Shown here in pieces: positions 10,520 through 19,157 of a DNA stretch of 64,000 bases (its first letter is position 1; every line of letters starts with the position of its first letter). Below the pieces are notes generated by a model. That model ran no database searches and was not told the DNA's origin. It worked only from the letters and a program-made list of their open reading frames with translations. This DNA comes from VXYL01 sp964348085 (lineage in GTDB: Bacteria > Pseudomonadota > Gammaproteobacteria > Pseudomonadales > Azotimanducaceae): the NCBI GenBank assembly GCA_964348085.1, contig CAYGBI010000004.1, positions 1-64,000 on the forward strand. Reading direction: 5' to 3'. Position numbers and translations under genes: made by a program.

Positions 10520-11020
10520 ATTCCCCTTTCCGCGCTCAGCCACGGCCTGCTGTGCGTCCGCGCGGGTCGGACCGAGGAATTCGACTAAGCGCTCGAGCAA
10601 GGTTTCGTCGGCATCGATTTCGCATTCCCAGACGACGAAAACCCGCCAGCCGTCACGGACGAGCTGTTCCTCGTTGCGCTTGTCGCGGGCGACGTTGGCG
10701 GCGAATTTGTCGCGCCAATAGTCCGTTCGCGTCTTCGGCTCGCTACTCCTCTTGCAGCCGTGGCGATGCCAAAAGCAGCCATGTACGAACACCGCCGTGC
10801 GCCGCTTGCGGAACACCAAGTCCGGCCGCCCGGGCAGATTGGCGACATGGACGCGGTAGCGGTAGCCGCGGGCGTGCAGGGCTCGCCGAACGTACATTTC
10901 GGGCTTCGTATCGACGCCCTTGACGCGCGCCATGAGAGCGCTGCGCTGCTCCGGCGTGAGCGTATCGACCACCGCGGGACACTCGTTTCGAGACGCCGAC
11001 GAAGATAGCAACTCGCACAT
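10511..11020 (-). CDS. vsr: Very short patch repair (Vsr) DNA mismatch endonuclease
   Basis: 169 residues. Nicks DNA next to the T of a T:G mismatch created by deamination of 5-methylcytosine. The family core is complete: LTPEQRSALMARVKGVDTKPE, then the catalytic Asp in LPGRPDLVF, and VFVHGCFWHRHGCKRS with the conserved aromatic/His cluster, ending in VVWECEI. The chosen ATG gives about 20 extra N-terminal residues compared with typical Vsr; the conserved part starts near VDTLTPEQ, so a later start is possible. The C5-cytosine methyltransferase it would be expected to serve is more than 7 kb away at 2117-3190, so its partner is not certain. Confidence 0.93.
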   Translation of the reverse strand: MCELLSSSASRNECPAVVDTLTPEQRSALMARVKGVDTKPEMYVRRALHARGYRYRVHVANLPGRPDLVFRKRRTAVFVHGCFWHRHGCKRSSEPKTRTDYWRDKFAANVARDKRNEEQLVRDGWRVFVVWECEIDADETLLERLVEFLGPTRADAQQAVAERGKGNPG

Positions 11021-11117
11021 CTCTGTGCGATTTCGTTTGACTGACGGCGATTTCTCACATGGCGAAGGGCGAATCTCGCTACCGTTTCCCCCGCACGTTG
11101 CGCGATCATCCCAAGCC

Positions 11118-11378
11118 ATGAGAGACGAACGTCACTTGGAGCGTGCGCTGTGGCGCAGTCGGCGCGGCATGTTGGAGTTGGACCTCCTGCTCACGGCGTT
11201 CGCCCGCGACGGCTATCCGGCCTTGGCGGAGGAAGATCAAGGCGCCTACCAAGACCTCCTTGACCGGGACGACTGGCTGGTTTGGGATTGGTTGCAACGG
11301 GAGGTGTCGCCGCCCGTGCCGTTGGCGCGAATTGTCGATCTAATCGTCGCCTTCAACGACGGGGTGCAGCGCAGGTGA
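11118..11378 (+). CDS. sdhE: FAD assembly factor SdhE
   Basis: 86 residues, the normal SdhE length. It promotes covalent attachment of FAD to the flavoprotein subunit of succinate dehydrogenase and fumarate reductase. The signature RRGMLELD (16-23) is exact, followed by the expected acidic helix and the Trp-rich LLDRDDWLVWDWL. The ATG was chosen because it places this motif at its usual position; open frame also extends upstream. The stop overlaps the next gene's GTG by 4 bases (GTGA). Confidence 0.95.
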   Translation: MRDERHLERALWRSRRGMLELDLLLTAFARDGYPALAEEDQGAYQDLLDRDDWLVWDWLQREVSPPVPLARIVDLIVAFNDGVQRR

Positions 11379-11779
11379 CGCGAGAGCGCGACGACGCGGA
11401 GGTCGCGTGGACGCCCGGCTGGGAGTGGCTGACCGCGGTGGTGGCCATCCATGTCTTGGCGGCAGTGCCTTGGCTGGCGTACTTCGGCGCGTGGCCGCTG
11501 CTTGTCGTCTGCGCGTCACTCGCCTACTACGTCCGGGTGTTCCTGCGCCAAGAGGTATGGCGCTTCCGACTGATCGAGGAAACCGCGGTGCTGTTCGAGC
11601 CGCGCCGCCCGGGTGCCGAGCCGCGTCTGGCGCGGCGTCGCGGTCCGGTGTGGATGACCGAGGCGTGGCTCGTCGTGCGTACTAGTCGCCGCGTCTTGGT
11701 GTTGCGGGCTGCTCGCTACGACCCCGCGCTCTTCGCCAGGTTGCGGCGGGCGCTCTTGCGCGGAGTGTCGACCGGTTGA
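11375..11779 (+). CDS. YgfX/CptA-like small inner-membrane protein
   Basis: 134 residues beginning at a GTG that overlaps the sdhE stop. Two adjacent hydrophobic segments (about residues 18-50) are followed by a basic cytoplasmic part, as in E. coli YgfX (135 residues), which is also encoded directly after sdhE. Position, length and topology support the call more than sequence identity does. YgfX proteins have been linked to cell-shape toxicity and to SdhE-dependent processes; the role here is unproven. Its 3' end overlaps the convergent nadB by 64 bases. Confidence 0.65.
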   Translation: MTRERDDAEVAWTPGWEWLTAVVAIHVLAAVPWLAYFGAWPLLVVCASLAYYVRVFLRQEVWRFRLIEETAVLFEPRRPGAEPRLARRRGPVWMTEAWLVVRTSRRVLVLRAARYDPALFARLRRALLRGVSTG

Positions 11780-13398
11780 AGCACGTCGAGCGGGTCGGCG
11801 GCCGGATAGACGACGCTCGGTACCGCTTTGGCGGCCCGATGTGGGTGGTCGAGCGTATGGTGCAGGCCGCGGCTCTCCTTGCGCATCATCGCAGAGCGCA
11901 CGATCAACTCGGACACGTGGACGAGATTGCGCAGTTCGAGCAGGTCCGCGCTTACCCGGTGGCGCGCGTAATAGTCGTGAATCTCCCGCTTGAGCAGCTC
12001 GATGCGGCGCTTGGCGCGTTCGAGCCGCTTGTCGGTGCGCACGATGCCGACGTAGTCCCACATGAAGCGCCGCAATTCCGTCCAGTTGTGGGCGATCACC
12101 ACCTGTTCGTCCGAATCCGAAACCCGGCTTTCGTCCCAGTCCGGCGGCGATGGCGCCTGGGTCGGCGCGAGTCGGCGGCGCACCAAGGCGGCGTGGCGTC
12201 GGCTGATGTCCGAGGCTGCGGCCTCGGCGAATACCAAGCACTCCAACAGCGAATTGCTCGCCAACCGATTGGCGCCGTGCAAGCCCGTGTAGGCGGTTTC
12301 GCCGACCGCGTAGAGGCCCGGTATGTCGGTGCGGCTCCCGAGATCGACGATCACGCCGCCGCAGGTGTAGTGCGCCGCCGGCACCACGGGTATGGGTTGC
12401 CGACGCATGTCGATGCCCAACTCGAGGCAGCGCTTCAAGATGTTGGGGAAGTGCGCCGCCAAAAAGTCGGGCGGACGGTGGCTGATGTCCAGATAGACGC
12501 AGCTCGCGCCCAAGCGCTTCATCTCGTGATCGATGGCGCGGGCGACGATGTCCCGGGAAGCCAGTTCGCCCCTAGGGTCGAAGCGGTCCATGAATCGGCT
12601 GCCGTCCGGCAACAGCAGTTTACCACCCTCGCCGCGCACGGCCTCCGAGATCAGGAACGAGCGCGCTTCGGGGTGGTACAGGCAAGTGGGATGGAATTGG
12701 TTGAACTCCATGTTCGCCACCCGGCAGCCAGCCCGCCAAGCCATGGCGATGCCGTCCCCGGTCGCACCGTCGGGGTTGCTCGTGTACAGATAGACTTTGC
12801 TCGCGCCACCGGTGGCCAACACCACGAACGGCGCTTCGAAGACCTCCACCGCGTCCGCGTCGCAGTCGTAGACGTAGGCGCCGAGTACCCGGTCGCCCCC
12901 CGAGGCAAGCTTCTTTGAAGTGATGATGTCGACCGCCACGCGGCCGCTTTTGATGTCGATATTGGCGTGCTCCCGGGCACGCTCGGTCAGCGTCTTGGCG
13001 ATCGCGGCGCCGGTGGCGTCCGCCACGTGCAGGACTCGACGATGCGAGTGGCCGCCTTCGCGGGTTAGATGGAGCGCGTCGCCGTGGCGATCGAAGTCGA
13101 GACCCAAGCCGACGATGTGCTCGATGATCCGCGGCGCGCGGGAGACCGTGAAGCGCACCACATCCTCCGCGCACAGACCCGCCCCGGCGGCGATGGTGTC
13201 GGCGACGTGCGCTTCGAAGCTGTCGTGCGGATCGGTTACCGCGGCGACGCCGCCTTGCGCACGGTTGGTGGCGCCGCCGCGCACGGCGTCCTTGGAGAGC
13301 ACGGTGACGTGCATTCGATCCGCCAAACGCAACGCCGTGGCGAGGCCGGCGGCGCCGGCGCCGATGATGAGCGCGTCTGTCCGTTGTCGTTGGGGCAT
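11716..13398 (-). CDS. nadB: L-aspartate oxidase
   Basis: 560 residues. This flavoenzyme oxidises L-aspartate to iminoaspartate, the first step of de novo NAD synthesis. The N-terminal FAD-binding fold is DALIIGAGAAGLATALRLA, followed by GGATNRAQGGVAAV. The catalytic region includes HTREGGHSHRR-like residues (LTREGGHSHRRVLH) and HYTCGGVIVD, and the C-terminal helical domain is present. The ATG MPQRQRTDALIIG is the natural start, although open frame runs far upstream, antisense or out of phase with the next gene. nadA and nadC are not in the window. sdhE, which serves related flavoproteins, lies convergently beside it. Confidence 0.95.
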   Translation of the reverse strand: MPQRQRTDALIIGAGAAGLATALRLADRMHVTVLSKDAVRGGATNRAQGGVAAVTDPHDSFEAHVADTIAAGAGLCAEDVVRFTVSRAPRIIEHIVGLGLDFDRHGDALHLTREGGHSHRRVLHVADATGAAIAKTLTERAREHANIDIKSGRVAVDIITSKKLASGGDRVLGAYVYDCDADAVEVFEAPFVVLATGGASKVYLYTSNPDGATGDGIAMAWRAGCRVANMEFNQFHPTCLYHPEARSFLISEAVRGEGGKLLLPDGSRFMDRFDPRGELASRDIVARAIDHEMKRLGASCVYLDISHRPPDFLAAHFPNILKRCLELGIDMRRQPIPVVPAAHYTCGGVIVDLGSRTDIPGLYAVGETAYTGLHGANRLASNSLLECLVFAEAAASDISRRHAALVRRRLAPTQAPSPPDWDESRVSDSDEQVVIAHNWTELRRFMWDYVGIVRTDKRLERAKRRIELLKREIHDYYARHRVSADLLELRNLVHVSELIVRSAMMRKESRGLHHTLDHPHRAAKAVPSVVYPAADPLDVLQPVDTPRKSARRNLAKSAGS

Positions 13399-13424
13399 GA
13401 GCGGCCGCTCAAGGCGCGGACATG

Positions 13425-14486
13425 TCAAGTTGGCGACAGTATATCGCCCGCCGCGTCGCGCGATTGCGCGTGAGGGTTGGCTGGCGCAACGAGGCCGAAG
13501 GCGTGCGCAAGCCGTTCGTAGGACTTGAGTCGATCCTCGAACGCAGGGGTGATGGTCAGCACGATCACTTCGTCGGCGCCGGACTCGGCGACGAGCGAGT
13601 CGAGCTCCGCTTTCACGGTGGCTGCGGTGCCGACGATATTGCGTGATCGTTTGCTGCGCATGGCGTGCAGTTCTTGTTCGCTGAACGGATAGTCGGCGGC
13701 TTCCGCCAAGGTCGGCGGCGGGCCTGCGAGGCCGCGCTCCCGGCGCATCCGCTGCAATTGCCGCAGGCGACGAAACAGCTCGGCGCGCTCTTCGTCTTCG
13801 GCGACCACGGCGAACACGCCGATGGACGAATACGGGGCGCTGAGATGTTCGGGTTTGAAGGCTTCGCGATATTGGCGCAGGGCCGCCACCGCGGGTTGCG
13901 GGGCGATGAAGTGCGCATGCGAATAGGCGAGACCGAAGCGCGCGGCGTAGGCGGCGCTGTCGAAGCTCGAGCCGAGCATCCACACCTCGGGAACGGTCGG
14001 CGCGGCCGGCGTCGCCTTCAGCTTGCGGAACGCCTCGGTGAGCGGCTCGCGCCCGCAGACGAACCCCAGCAAATCCTTCACCTTCGCCGGGTAGTACTCG
14101 ATGCCGAGCGGATTGCCGTAGGCCAAGGCGGCCGCCGTGAGACCGTCGCTGCCCGGCGCCCGGCCGATGCCCAAGTCGATGCGCCCGGGATACAACACCT
14201 CCAGCAGGCGGAAGTTCTCCGCCACCTTGTACGGCGAGTAGTGCGACAGCATGACTCCGCCGGAACCGATGCGCATGCGCTGGGTCCGCTCGGCCAAGCG
14301 GGTGATGAGGATTTCCGGCGACGAACTCGCCAAGCTGTCGGACGCGTGGTGCTCCGCCACCCAGTAGCGGTGGTAGCCGAGCTGCTCGCAACGCTCGGCG
14401 AGCGCGGCGCTATGGGCGATGGCGTCGGCTGCGGTCTCGCCCGGCCCGATGGGCGATTGATCGAGAACGCCAAGGCGAATAGTCAA
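13425..14486 (-). CDS. Luciferase-like (LLM class) flavin-dependent oxidoreductase, MsnO8 type
   Basis: 353 residues forming one bacterial-luciferase-like TIM barrel. Characteristic stretches are LGVLDQSPIGPG at the N-terminus, YWVAEHHASDSLASSSPE, GSGGVMLSHYSPYKVAE and GIGRAPGSDG. These enzymes use reduced FMN to oxygenate small organic substrates; the substrate here is unknown. It lies 26 bases upstream of nadB on the same strand and may be cotranscribed with it. Confidence 0.88.
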   Translation of the reverse strand: MTIRLGVLDQSPIGPGETAADAIAHSAALAERCEQLGYHRYWVAEHHASDSLASSSPEILITRLAERTQRMRIGSGGVMLSHYSPYKVAENFRLLEVLYPGRIDLGIGRAPGSDGLTAAALAYGNPLGIEYYPAKVKDLLGFVCGREPLTEAFRKLKATPAAPTVPEVWMLGSSFDSAAYAARFGLAYSHAHFIAPQPAVAALRQYREAFKPEHLSAPYSSIGVFAVVAEDEERAELFRRLRQLQRMRRERGLAGPPPTLAEAADYPFSEQELHAMRSKRSRNIVGTAATVKAELDSLVAESGADEVIVLTITPAFEDRLKSYERLAHAFGLVAPANPHAQSRDAAGDILSPT

Positions 14487-14552
14487 GCGGAATCCCTAAA
14501 CCGAGTGGTGGGCGGCAACGCAAGGCAGCTTGTCACGCAGCCGAACACGGCG

Positions 14553-15305
14553 TCAACGCGCACCGCCGGCGTCCGGTTCGGTGCGCAAGTGCAGAAACCC
14601 GTCCGGCAACAGCGGCACGCGCACGCGGACGCGCACCGGTAGCCTTCGGCCTTGCCACTCGGCCATCCACAATGATATTCGGCGCGTGGTGCCGTCGCGA
14701 TAGCTGAACCAATAGTCGCAGCGTGTGCTCGGCCCTCGGTAGTAGGGTGGCATACGGTTGAGTCGCACGTCCTCCACTTCGCTTTCGAGCAGCAGGCGGT
14801 ACAAGTGTTCGCCGTCGTGCAGCGTGGTCGTGGCGACGCAGTGGGGTGCGAGAAAGGTCACCGACATGAAGTCCGAACCCGGTGGCTGTTCGACTGCCTT
14901 CGTTTCGCCGTCTTCTTGGATGGTAGTGACGCCGGCGAACGAGATCAGCTTTTCGTCCGCTGTGCCGTCGCCGCCCCAGAGCATGTAGGCCTCCGTGTGC
15001 GGGAATCCTTCCACCATGCGACCGGTCGCCACGAACACGCCGCCCCACTTGATGAAGCGACTCATCAGGCGGCTCGTGGTCACTCTCCCGGAGAACGAGT
15101 AGCTGTCGCCTCGCTGGCCGAGCCACATAGAGATCTCGCCGGCGTTGATCCATGCCACTTCGGCGTCGTAGTGCATGGCCAGACCTTCTGCCACCGTTGA
15201 AAGTGGTTCGGCGGCGGAAAGTAGGGGTTGGCCGGCTGCCGCTAGCGCCGCCAAGGCGATCGTCGCAAGCCGCGCCCGGGCTGCCCGCTCGTTCAGACGT
15301 GGCAC
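14553..15305 (-). CDS. DUF3108-like exported protein
   Basis: About 250 residues if it starts at the GTG overlapping the end of the methyltransferase gene. A signal peptide follows (basic start, then ATIALAALAAAGQPLLSAA). The mature part begins LAMHYDAEVAWINAGEI and continues as alternating beta strands, the pattern of DUF3108 periplasmic proteins. Their function is not established. It overlaps the upstream methyltransferase by 13 bases, so it belongs to the glycan gene series at 14553-20266. A later start would remove the signal peptide. Confidence 0.65.
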   Translation of the reverse strand: MPRLNERAARARLATIALAALAAAGQPLLSAAEPLSTVAEGLAMHYDAEVAWINAGEISMWLGQRGDSYSFSGRVTTSRLMSRFIKWGGVFVATGRMVEGFPHTEAYMLWGGDGTADEKLISFAGVTTIQEDGETKAVEQPPGSDFMSVTFLAPHCVATTTLHDGEHLYRLLLESEVEDVRLNRMPPYYRGPSTRCDYWFSYRDGTTRRISLWMAEWQGRRLPVRVRVRVPLLPDGFLHLRTEPDAGGAR

Positions 15306-16030
15306 ACCGGCACCACATCGATGAACGTGTTGCCTTGGTACCGCAGGGGCATGGTCGGCTTGCTCCCTGCGGCGAAGCGCAAGAACGGTTGGTGGCGGGG
15401 GTCGATATGCGTCGAGCGAACGATTTGCACACGGCTGAAGTGCGCTTCCATGCGCTCGAAGTAGTCGAGGCCGGGTTCGTGCATTACTTTCGACACCGGG
15501 TCGCGGTGGCGGCGGTCCACGGTGCGTTCGCGCAGGAGCGGCACCGGCAGCACCGCGACGCCGCCGGGGCGTAGCACGCGGCGGACTTCGCCAATGGCGC
15601 GGCGGTCGTCGGCGGGATATTCGAGAACGTGGGACGCGAACACCAGATCGAAGCTGCCGTCGGCGAAAGGCAGCCGCTGCACGTCCAAGCGGTGGTCGAC
15701 ATCGTTGCGCTGCAAGTCGCCGGACTCGTAGCGCGCGAAACGTCGCCGCAGATATCGGCGGAAAGCCGGCTCGGGCGCGATGTGCAAGGCACCCTTGGTT
15801 TCCGGCGCGAAGTCGGCGAGCAGGCGCTTGAGCACGACGAACTGCAGTCGAGCGCGTTCCAAGGCGCCGCAGGCGGGACACTTGGCGTGGCGCCGGTCTG
15901 CCTTGTCCTTGAACGGCCCGCGGTAGCCGCAAACCGGGCAGTCGAACGCCTCCTTGCCGGGATGCGTCAGCCGGAAGACCGGCCCGCGTAGCTTCTTCAG
16001 CGCAAGCTCCATGTCCTTAGCGCTCAACAT
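15293..16030 (-). CDS. SAM-dependent methyltransferase with N-terminal zinc ribbon
   Basis: 245 residues. The N-terminus carries two Cys pairs (CPVCG and CPACG) that should bind zinc. A class I methyltransferase fold follows: LHIAPEP, the acidic DLQRNDVDHRLDVQRLPF, and the strand FDLVFASHVLEYPADDRRAI. The substrate is unknown; many relatives sit in surface polysaccharide loci. Its ATG overlaps the stop of the ELM1-like gene and its own end overlaps the DUF3108 gene, so translation is probably coupled through all three. Confidence 0.82.
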   Translation of the reverse strand: MLSAKDMELALKKLRGPVFRLTHPGKEAFDCPVCGYRGPFKDKADRRHAKCPACGALERARLQFVVLKRLLADFAPETKGALHIAPEPAFRRYLRRRFARYESGDLQRNDVDHRLDVQRLPFADGSFDLVFASHVLEYPADDRRAIGEVRRVLRPGGVAVLPVPLLRERTVDRRHRDPVSKVMHEPGLDYFERMEAHFSRVQIVRSTHIDPRHQPFLRFAAGSKPTMPLRYQGNTFIDVVPVCHV

Positions 16031-17034
16031 GCGTTTACGATCCTCGCTTCGATCTCGTCGAGTTGCCGCTCGAATAGCGATGACAACGGCGGCGGCGATA
16101 GGTTCGAGGCTTGGTAGGGAGTATCGACCGAGGCGTTCTTGCAGGTGCCGAGCCGCTCGTACTTGGCGAGCGCGTTTCGATACCGCTGGTCCGGCTGCCC
16201 TTGGCCGGCGTGAACCAAGACGAGGTTCTTGCCGACCGCGATGCACTCGCAGATCATCGACATGCTGTCGACGGTGACGAACAGGCGCTCCGCGGCGCCC
16301 ATCAGCTCGCCCAAGATGCGCTCCTCGCGCTCGTGCCACCAAACGCAATAGGCCAGCGTGTGCGGCTCCAGCGCTGCCCGCAGCGCCCGTTCGCCGTTCG
16401 CCCCGGTGCGCCTGGAGGTGGACAACAGCCAGCGCACGCCGTAGCGCTGCGCGATGTCGTTCATCCAAGCGCCGAGCGCGCGCCAGTGAGCGGGCCGATA
16501 CGCTTTGCCGGCGCCGTCCCCGCCACAGGCCATCAGCCACAGGCGTTCGCCGGCAAGCGAGTTCTCGGCGACGAAGCGGCGGCCTTTGGCGGTCACGTCT
16601 TCGGCGGACAACGGGCTCGGCGCCACGTCCATGACTATGTTCGACGGTTCGCCGGTCGGCTCCAAGGTAAGGTGGGCGGTGAAGCAGCGGCTCGCAACGT
16701 GGCGCTTGGAACCCAAGAAGATGTTCGGCCGCCGCCAATGTCGGGCAAGCAGGACATTCGCGCAGGCGGTATTGCCGCCGGTGGAAATCACTAGGTCCGG
16801 CGCCTGCGTCGGGACGCCGCCGCGGTGGGAGATGCGGTAGGCGGCGAGCGAATCCATGCCGCGGTTGACGAAGATCGGCAGCGCCCGGCGACTGATCGGT
16901 TTGGCCCGCAAGCCGATCCTGAGCTCCGACGAGCGCACCGCGAAACGCTCGCCGAGCCAGCGCACCAGTCCGTGCGACTGGCCGACGTGGCCGGGCAAGC
17001 CGTCCGAGACGATCAGAGCGGCGAGCGGCTTCAT
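16024..17034 (-). CDS. ELM1/GtrOC1-family putative glycosyltransferase
   Basis: 336 residues. It matches the bacterial ELM1 (DUF1022) family: start LAALIVSDGLPGHVGQSHGL, then APDLVISTGGNTACAN, and near the end FVTVDSMSMICECIAVGK and VLVHAGQGQPDQRY. The fold resembles GT-B glycosyltransferases. Plant ELM1 acts in mitochondrial fission, but bacterial members occur in envelope glycan loci and probably act on sugars; that role is inferred. The ATG three codons into the longest frame was chosen. It is followed with overlap by the methyltransferase gene. Confidence 0.82.
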   Translation of the reverse strand: MKPLAALIVSDGLPGHVGQSHGLVRWLGERFAVRSSELRIGLRAKPISRRALPIFVNRGMDSLAAYRISHRGGVPTQAPDLVISTGGNTACANVLLARHWRRPNIFLGSKRHVASRCFTAHLTLEPTGEPSNIVMDVAPSPLSAEDVTAKGRRFVAENSLAGERLWLMACGGDGAGKAYRPAHWRALGAWMNDIAQRYGVRWLLSTSRRTGANGERALRAALEPHTLAYCVWWHEREERILGELMGAAERLFVTVDSMSMICECIAVGKNLVLVHAGQGQPDQRYRNALAKYERLGTCKNASVDTPYQASNLSPPPLSSLFERQLDEIEARIVNAC

Positions 17035-17097
17035 GGCCCACACTGTCCCGGCGCTGGGCGGGCTAAAGCGTCGGACGCAACCCGGTCCGACGGACTG

Positions 17098-18081
17098 CTA
17101 TGTGTGCCCGAGGTAGACATCGCGCGTCCGCTGCGCCATACGCTCCACGGTCAGATTGCTCGCCGCCCAATCGAATACGCCGCGCATCCGCTCCCGGGTC
17201 GCCGGCAGGTCGGCGAGGCAGTGGCGAATGGCGCTCTTGAGTCGCTCGGGGGGCGCGAGATGGCGCTCGGGGAGCAGATCCACGGCGCCCGGCACCGGCG
17301 TGGAGACGATGGGCAAGCGCGCCACCAGCGCTTCGGCCATGGCGTAGCTGAAGCCCTCCCGTTCGGAGGCGAACACTTGGAGATCGGCGGCCGGCATGAA
17401 GGCCCGGGCGTCCGCTTGGAAGCCGGCGAGCGTTACGGGCTTGTCCGCCGCCAAGGCGGAAAGGGAAGCGCGCAGCGGGCCGTCGCCGACGATGAGCAGA
17501 TGCCCCAAGGATTGCTCCCATAGCTCGATCAAGCGTGCATACGACTTCGCCGGCACGAGGCGGCCGATCGCCAAGGTGAGTGTCCCATGTTCGGGAATGG
17601 CGAAGCGACGGCGCAGTTCCGCCGCCGTCAACGCCGCCGGTTGCGGGCTCACCCCGTTGTAAACGACGGTTTTGCAGCGATGATCCAAGGCGTCGAGAAC
17701 GCCGGGGCTGACGCCGATGACCGCATCGAAGCACTGATACGGCGACAGGTCGCGTTTCACGTTGTGTACCGTCGCCACCAACCGGGCGGGTGGCCGGATC
17801 GCTGCCACCAGCGCCGCGGCCTTGCTGGCTTGGGCATGCACGACGTCCGGCGCCGCGGCGTCGATCAACTGCCGCAACCGGCGGCGCAGCATCGGGTTGC
17901 GTCGGCTGCGGGTGAGGTCCAAGGGCGTAAAGCGCACGTTGGCGCGAAAACTCCCGCGGTAGCGCTCGTGGCCGATGGCGGTCACTTCGTCGCCGAGCGT
18001 CGCGAGGGCGTTGCTAAGGTCCGCGAAGTGGGTCTCCAAACCGCCGTCGTCGTCGCCGCCCATGACTTGGCAGATCTTCAT
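17098..18081 (-). CDS. Glycosyltransferase family 4 protein
   Basis: 327 residues, a GT-B glycosyltransferase. The N-terminal acceptor domain starts MKICQVMGGDDDGGLETHFADLS with the glycine-rich loop expected of GT4. The donor domain has LAIGRLVPAKSYARLIEL, LLIVGDGPLR and FASEREGFSYAMAEALVARLPIV, the E(x7)E nucleotide-sugar motif region. It probably adds a sugar to a lipid-linked or LPS-core acceptor at the cytoplasmic face. Neighbouring genes on the same strand are all envelope-glycan genes. Confidence 0.9.
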   Translation of the reverse strand: MKICQVMGGDDDGGLETHFADLSNALATLGDEVTAIGHERYRGSFRANVRFTPLDLTRSRRNPMLRRRLRQLIDAAAPDVVHAQASKAAALVAAIRPPARLVATVHNVKRDLSPYQCFDAVIGVSPGVLDALDHRCKTVVYNGVSPQPAALTAAELRRRFAIPEHGTLTLAIGRLVPAKSYARLIELWEQSLGHLLIVGDGPLRASLSALAADKPVTLAGFQADARAFMPAADLQVFASEREGFSYAMAEALVARLPIVSTPVPGAVDLLPERHLAPPERLKSAIRHCLADLPATRERMRGVFDWAASNLTVERMAQRTRDVYLGHT

Positions 18082-18177
18082 GCCGGCGCTTCGGTGTCGG
18101 GTTGGCGCATCGCGTGTGTTCCAATTTGGGCGATGGAGTTTGGTTTGCCGCGTTGCTCGATGCAATATCGCACCGAG

Positions 18178-18213
18178 GGCTATTGCGGCGCCAAAGGCTA
18201 TTGCGGCGCTAAG
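18178..18213. repeat. Two tandem 18-base units
   Basis: GGCTATTGCGGCGCCAAA (18178-18195) is repeated as GGCTATTGCGGCGCTAAG (18196-18213), with a decayed third partial unit following. It lies in the 143-base gap upstream of the GT4 gene. It is too short and lacks the spacing to be a CRISPR. It may be replication slippage. Confidence 0.7.
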
Positions 18214-18224
18214 GGCTTGCTGCG

Positions 18225-19157
18225 CTAGTCGAACGCTCCTCGGCGACCGGTGCCCAGGCGCAGCGCGAACGCGAAGCGGCCGTCCTTGCCGCTCACTTTG
18301 ACTCGTTTCAAGGCAAGCGCTTCGGCGTCGGTGTCCACGCTGACGCCGGCTTCGGTGGTGACGCCGAAACGGTAGCCCGCGTCGGCGACGGCGGCCACGT
18401 CCGGTGCTTGGTAAATGCCGAACGGGTAGGCGAACGAGGTCGCGTCAACGCCGAATTCGGTTTCGAGCGCCGCCTTGGCGCCGGCGATCTCGCGCCGCTT
18501 CTCCGCCGGGCCCAGTTTCGGGAGGAGGGCGTGGGTGAGGGTGTGGGCGCCGAGTTCCCAGACGCCGGAATCGAGCATGGCGCGCACCTCGCCGTCGGCG
18601 AGCTTCGGCTCGTCGCGCAGTTCCCCTGAATCATGGCGGGCGTTTTTGTTGACCGACCAGTCGCGGTCCGCCCGGTCCACGACAAGGAACAACGTCGCCT
18701 TGGCGCCGTACTTGGCGAGCAGCGGATGGGCGTTCAGATAGTTGTCGCGGTACCCGTCGTCGAAGGTGAGGATCACGGTCTTGCCCGCGCCACGAAAGCC
18801 GTCGCCTCTCGGCACCGCCTTCCGCCCCAGCCCAAGCCGCCCTATCACCCCGCCGGACTTCGCGGCTGACGCCGCCAAGTCCGACGGGCTGCTAGCGTTG
18901 CCGAGCGTGCCGAGCTCCGATAGGAAGGCGAAGCGCCAGCCGTGCTTGACCAGCCACCGGAGTTGTCGTTCGAACTCCCGGGGGCGCACCCTGAGCTTGT
19001 TGAAGCGCCCGCCGGTGATCGGCTCGCGAACCATGTGATACATGAGAATGCGAGGGTGGCGATAGTCCACCGGGCGTCGCCACCACGCGTAGCGGCAGGA
19101 GAACGCCGTCCCGAGGATAAGCACGGCGGCGACGGTGGCGACGGCGGCGTAGATCAC
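18225..19157 (-). CDS. Membrane-anchored polysaccharide deacetylase (NodB family)
   Basis: 310 residues from a GTG that overlaps the previous gene's TGA (GTGA). One N-terminal hydrophobic segment (AAVATVAAVLILGTAFS) anchors it. The NodB motifs follow: TFDDGYRDN (metal-binding Asp pair), HTLTHALL (the HxxxH metal motif) and FAYPFG. It probably removes acetyl or formyl groups from a cell-surface sugar, or acts as an undecaprenyl-linked sugar deformylase. The translational coupling to a GT4 enzyme supports an envelope glycan substrate. Confidence 0.9.
   Translation of the reverse strand: MIYAAVATVAAVLILGTAFSCRYAWWRRPVDYRHPRILMYHMVREPITGGRFNKLRVRPREFERQLRWLVKHGWRFAFLSELGTLGNASSPSDLAASAAKSGGVIGRLGLGRKAVPRGDGFRGAGKTVILTFDDGYRDNYLNAHPLLAKYGAKATLFLVVDRADRDWSVNKNARHDSGELRDEPKLADGEVRAMLDSGVWELGAHTLTHALLPKLGPAEKRREIAGAKAALETEFGVDATSFAYPFGIYQAPDVAAVADAGYRFGVTTEAGVSVDTDAEALALKRVKVSGKDGRFAFALRLGTGRRGAFD

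Noticed and set aside
11716..14391. Reading nadB as an 891-residue fusion using all the open frame upstream
   Set aside because: The extra N-terminal part overlaps the luciferase-like gene in another frame and has no family similarity; the standard NadB start is at 13398.
18178..18213. Tandem repeat considered as a CRISPR array
   Set aside because: Units are adjacent with no spacers, only two full copies, and no cas genes are nearby.
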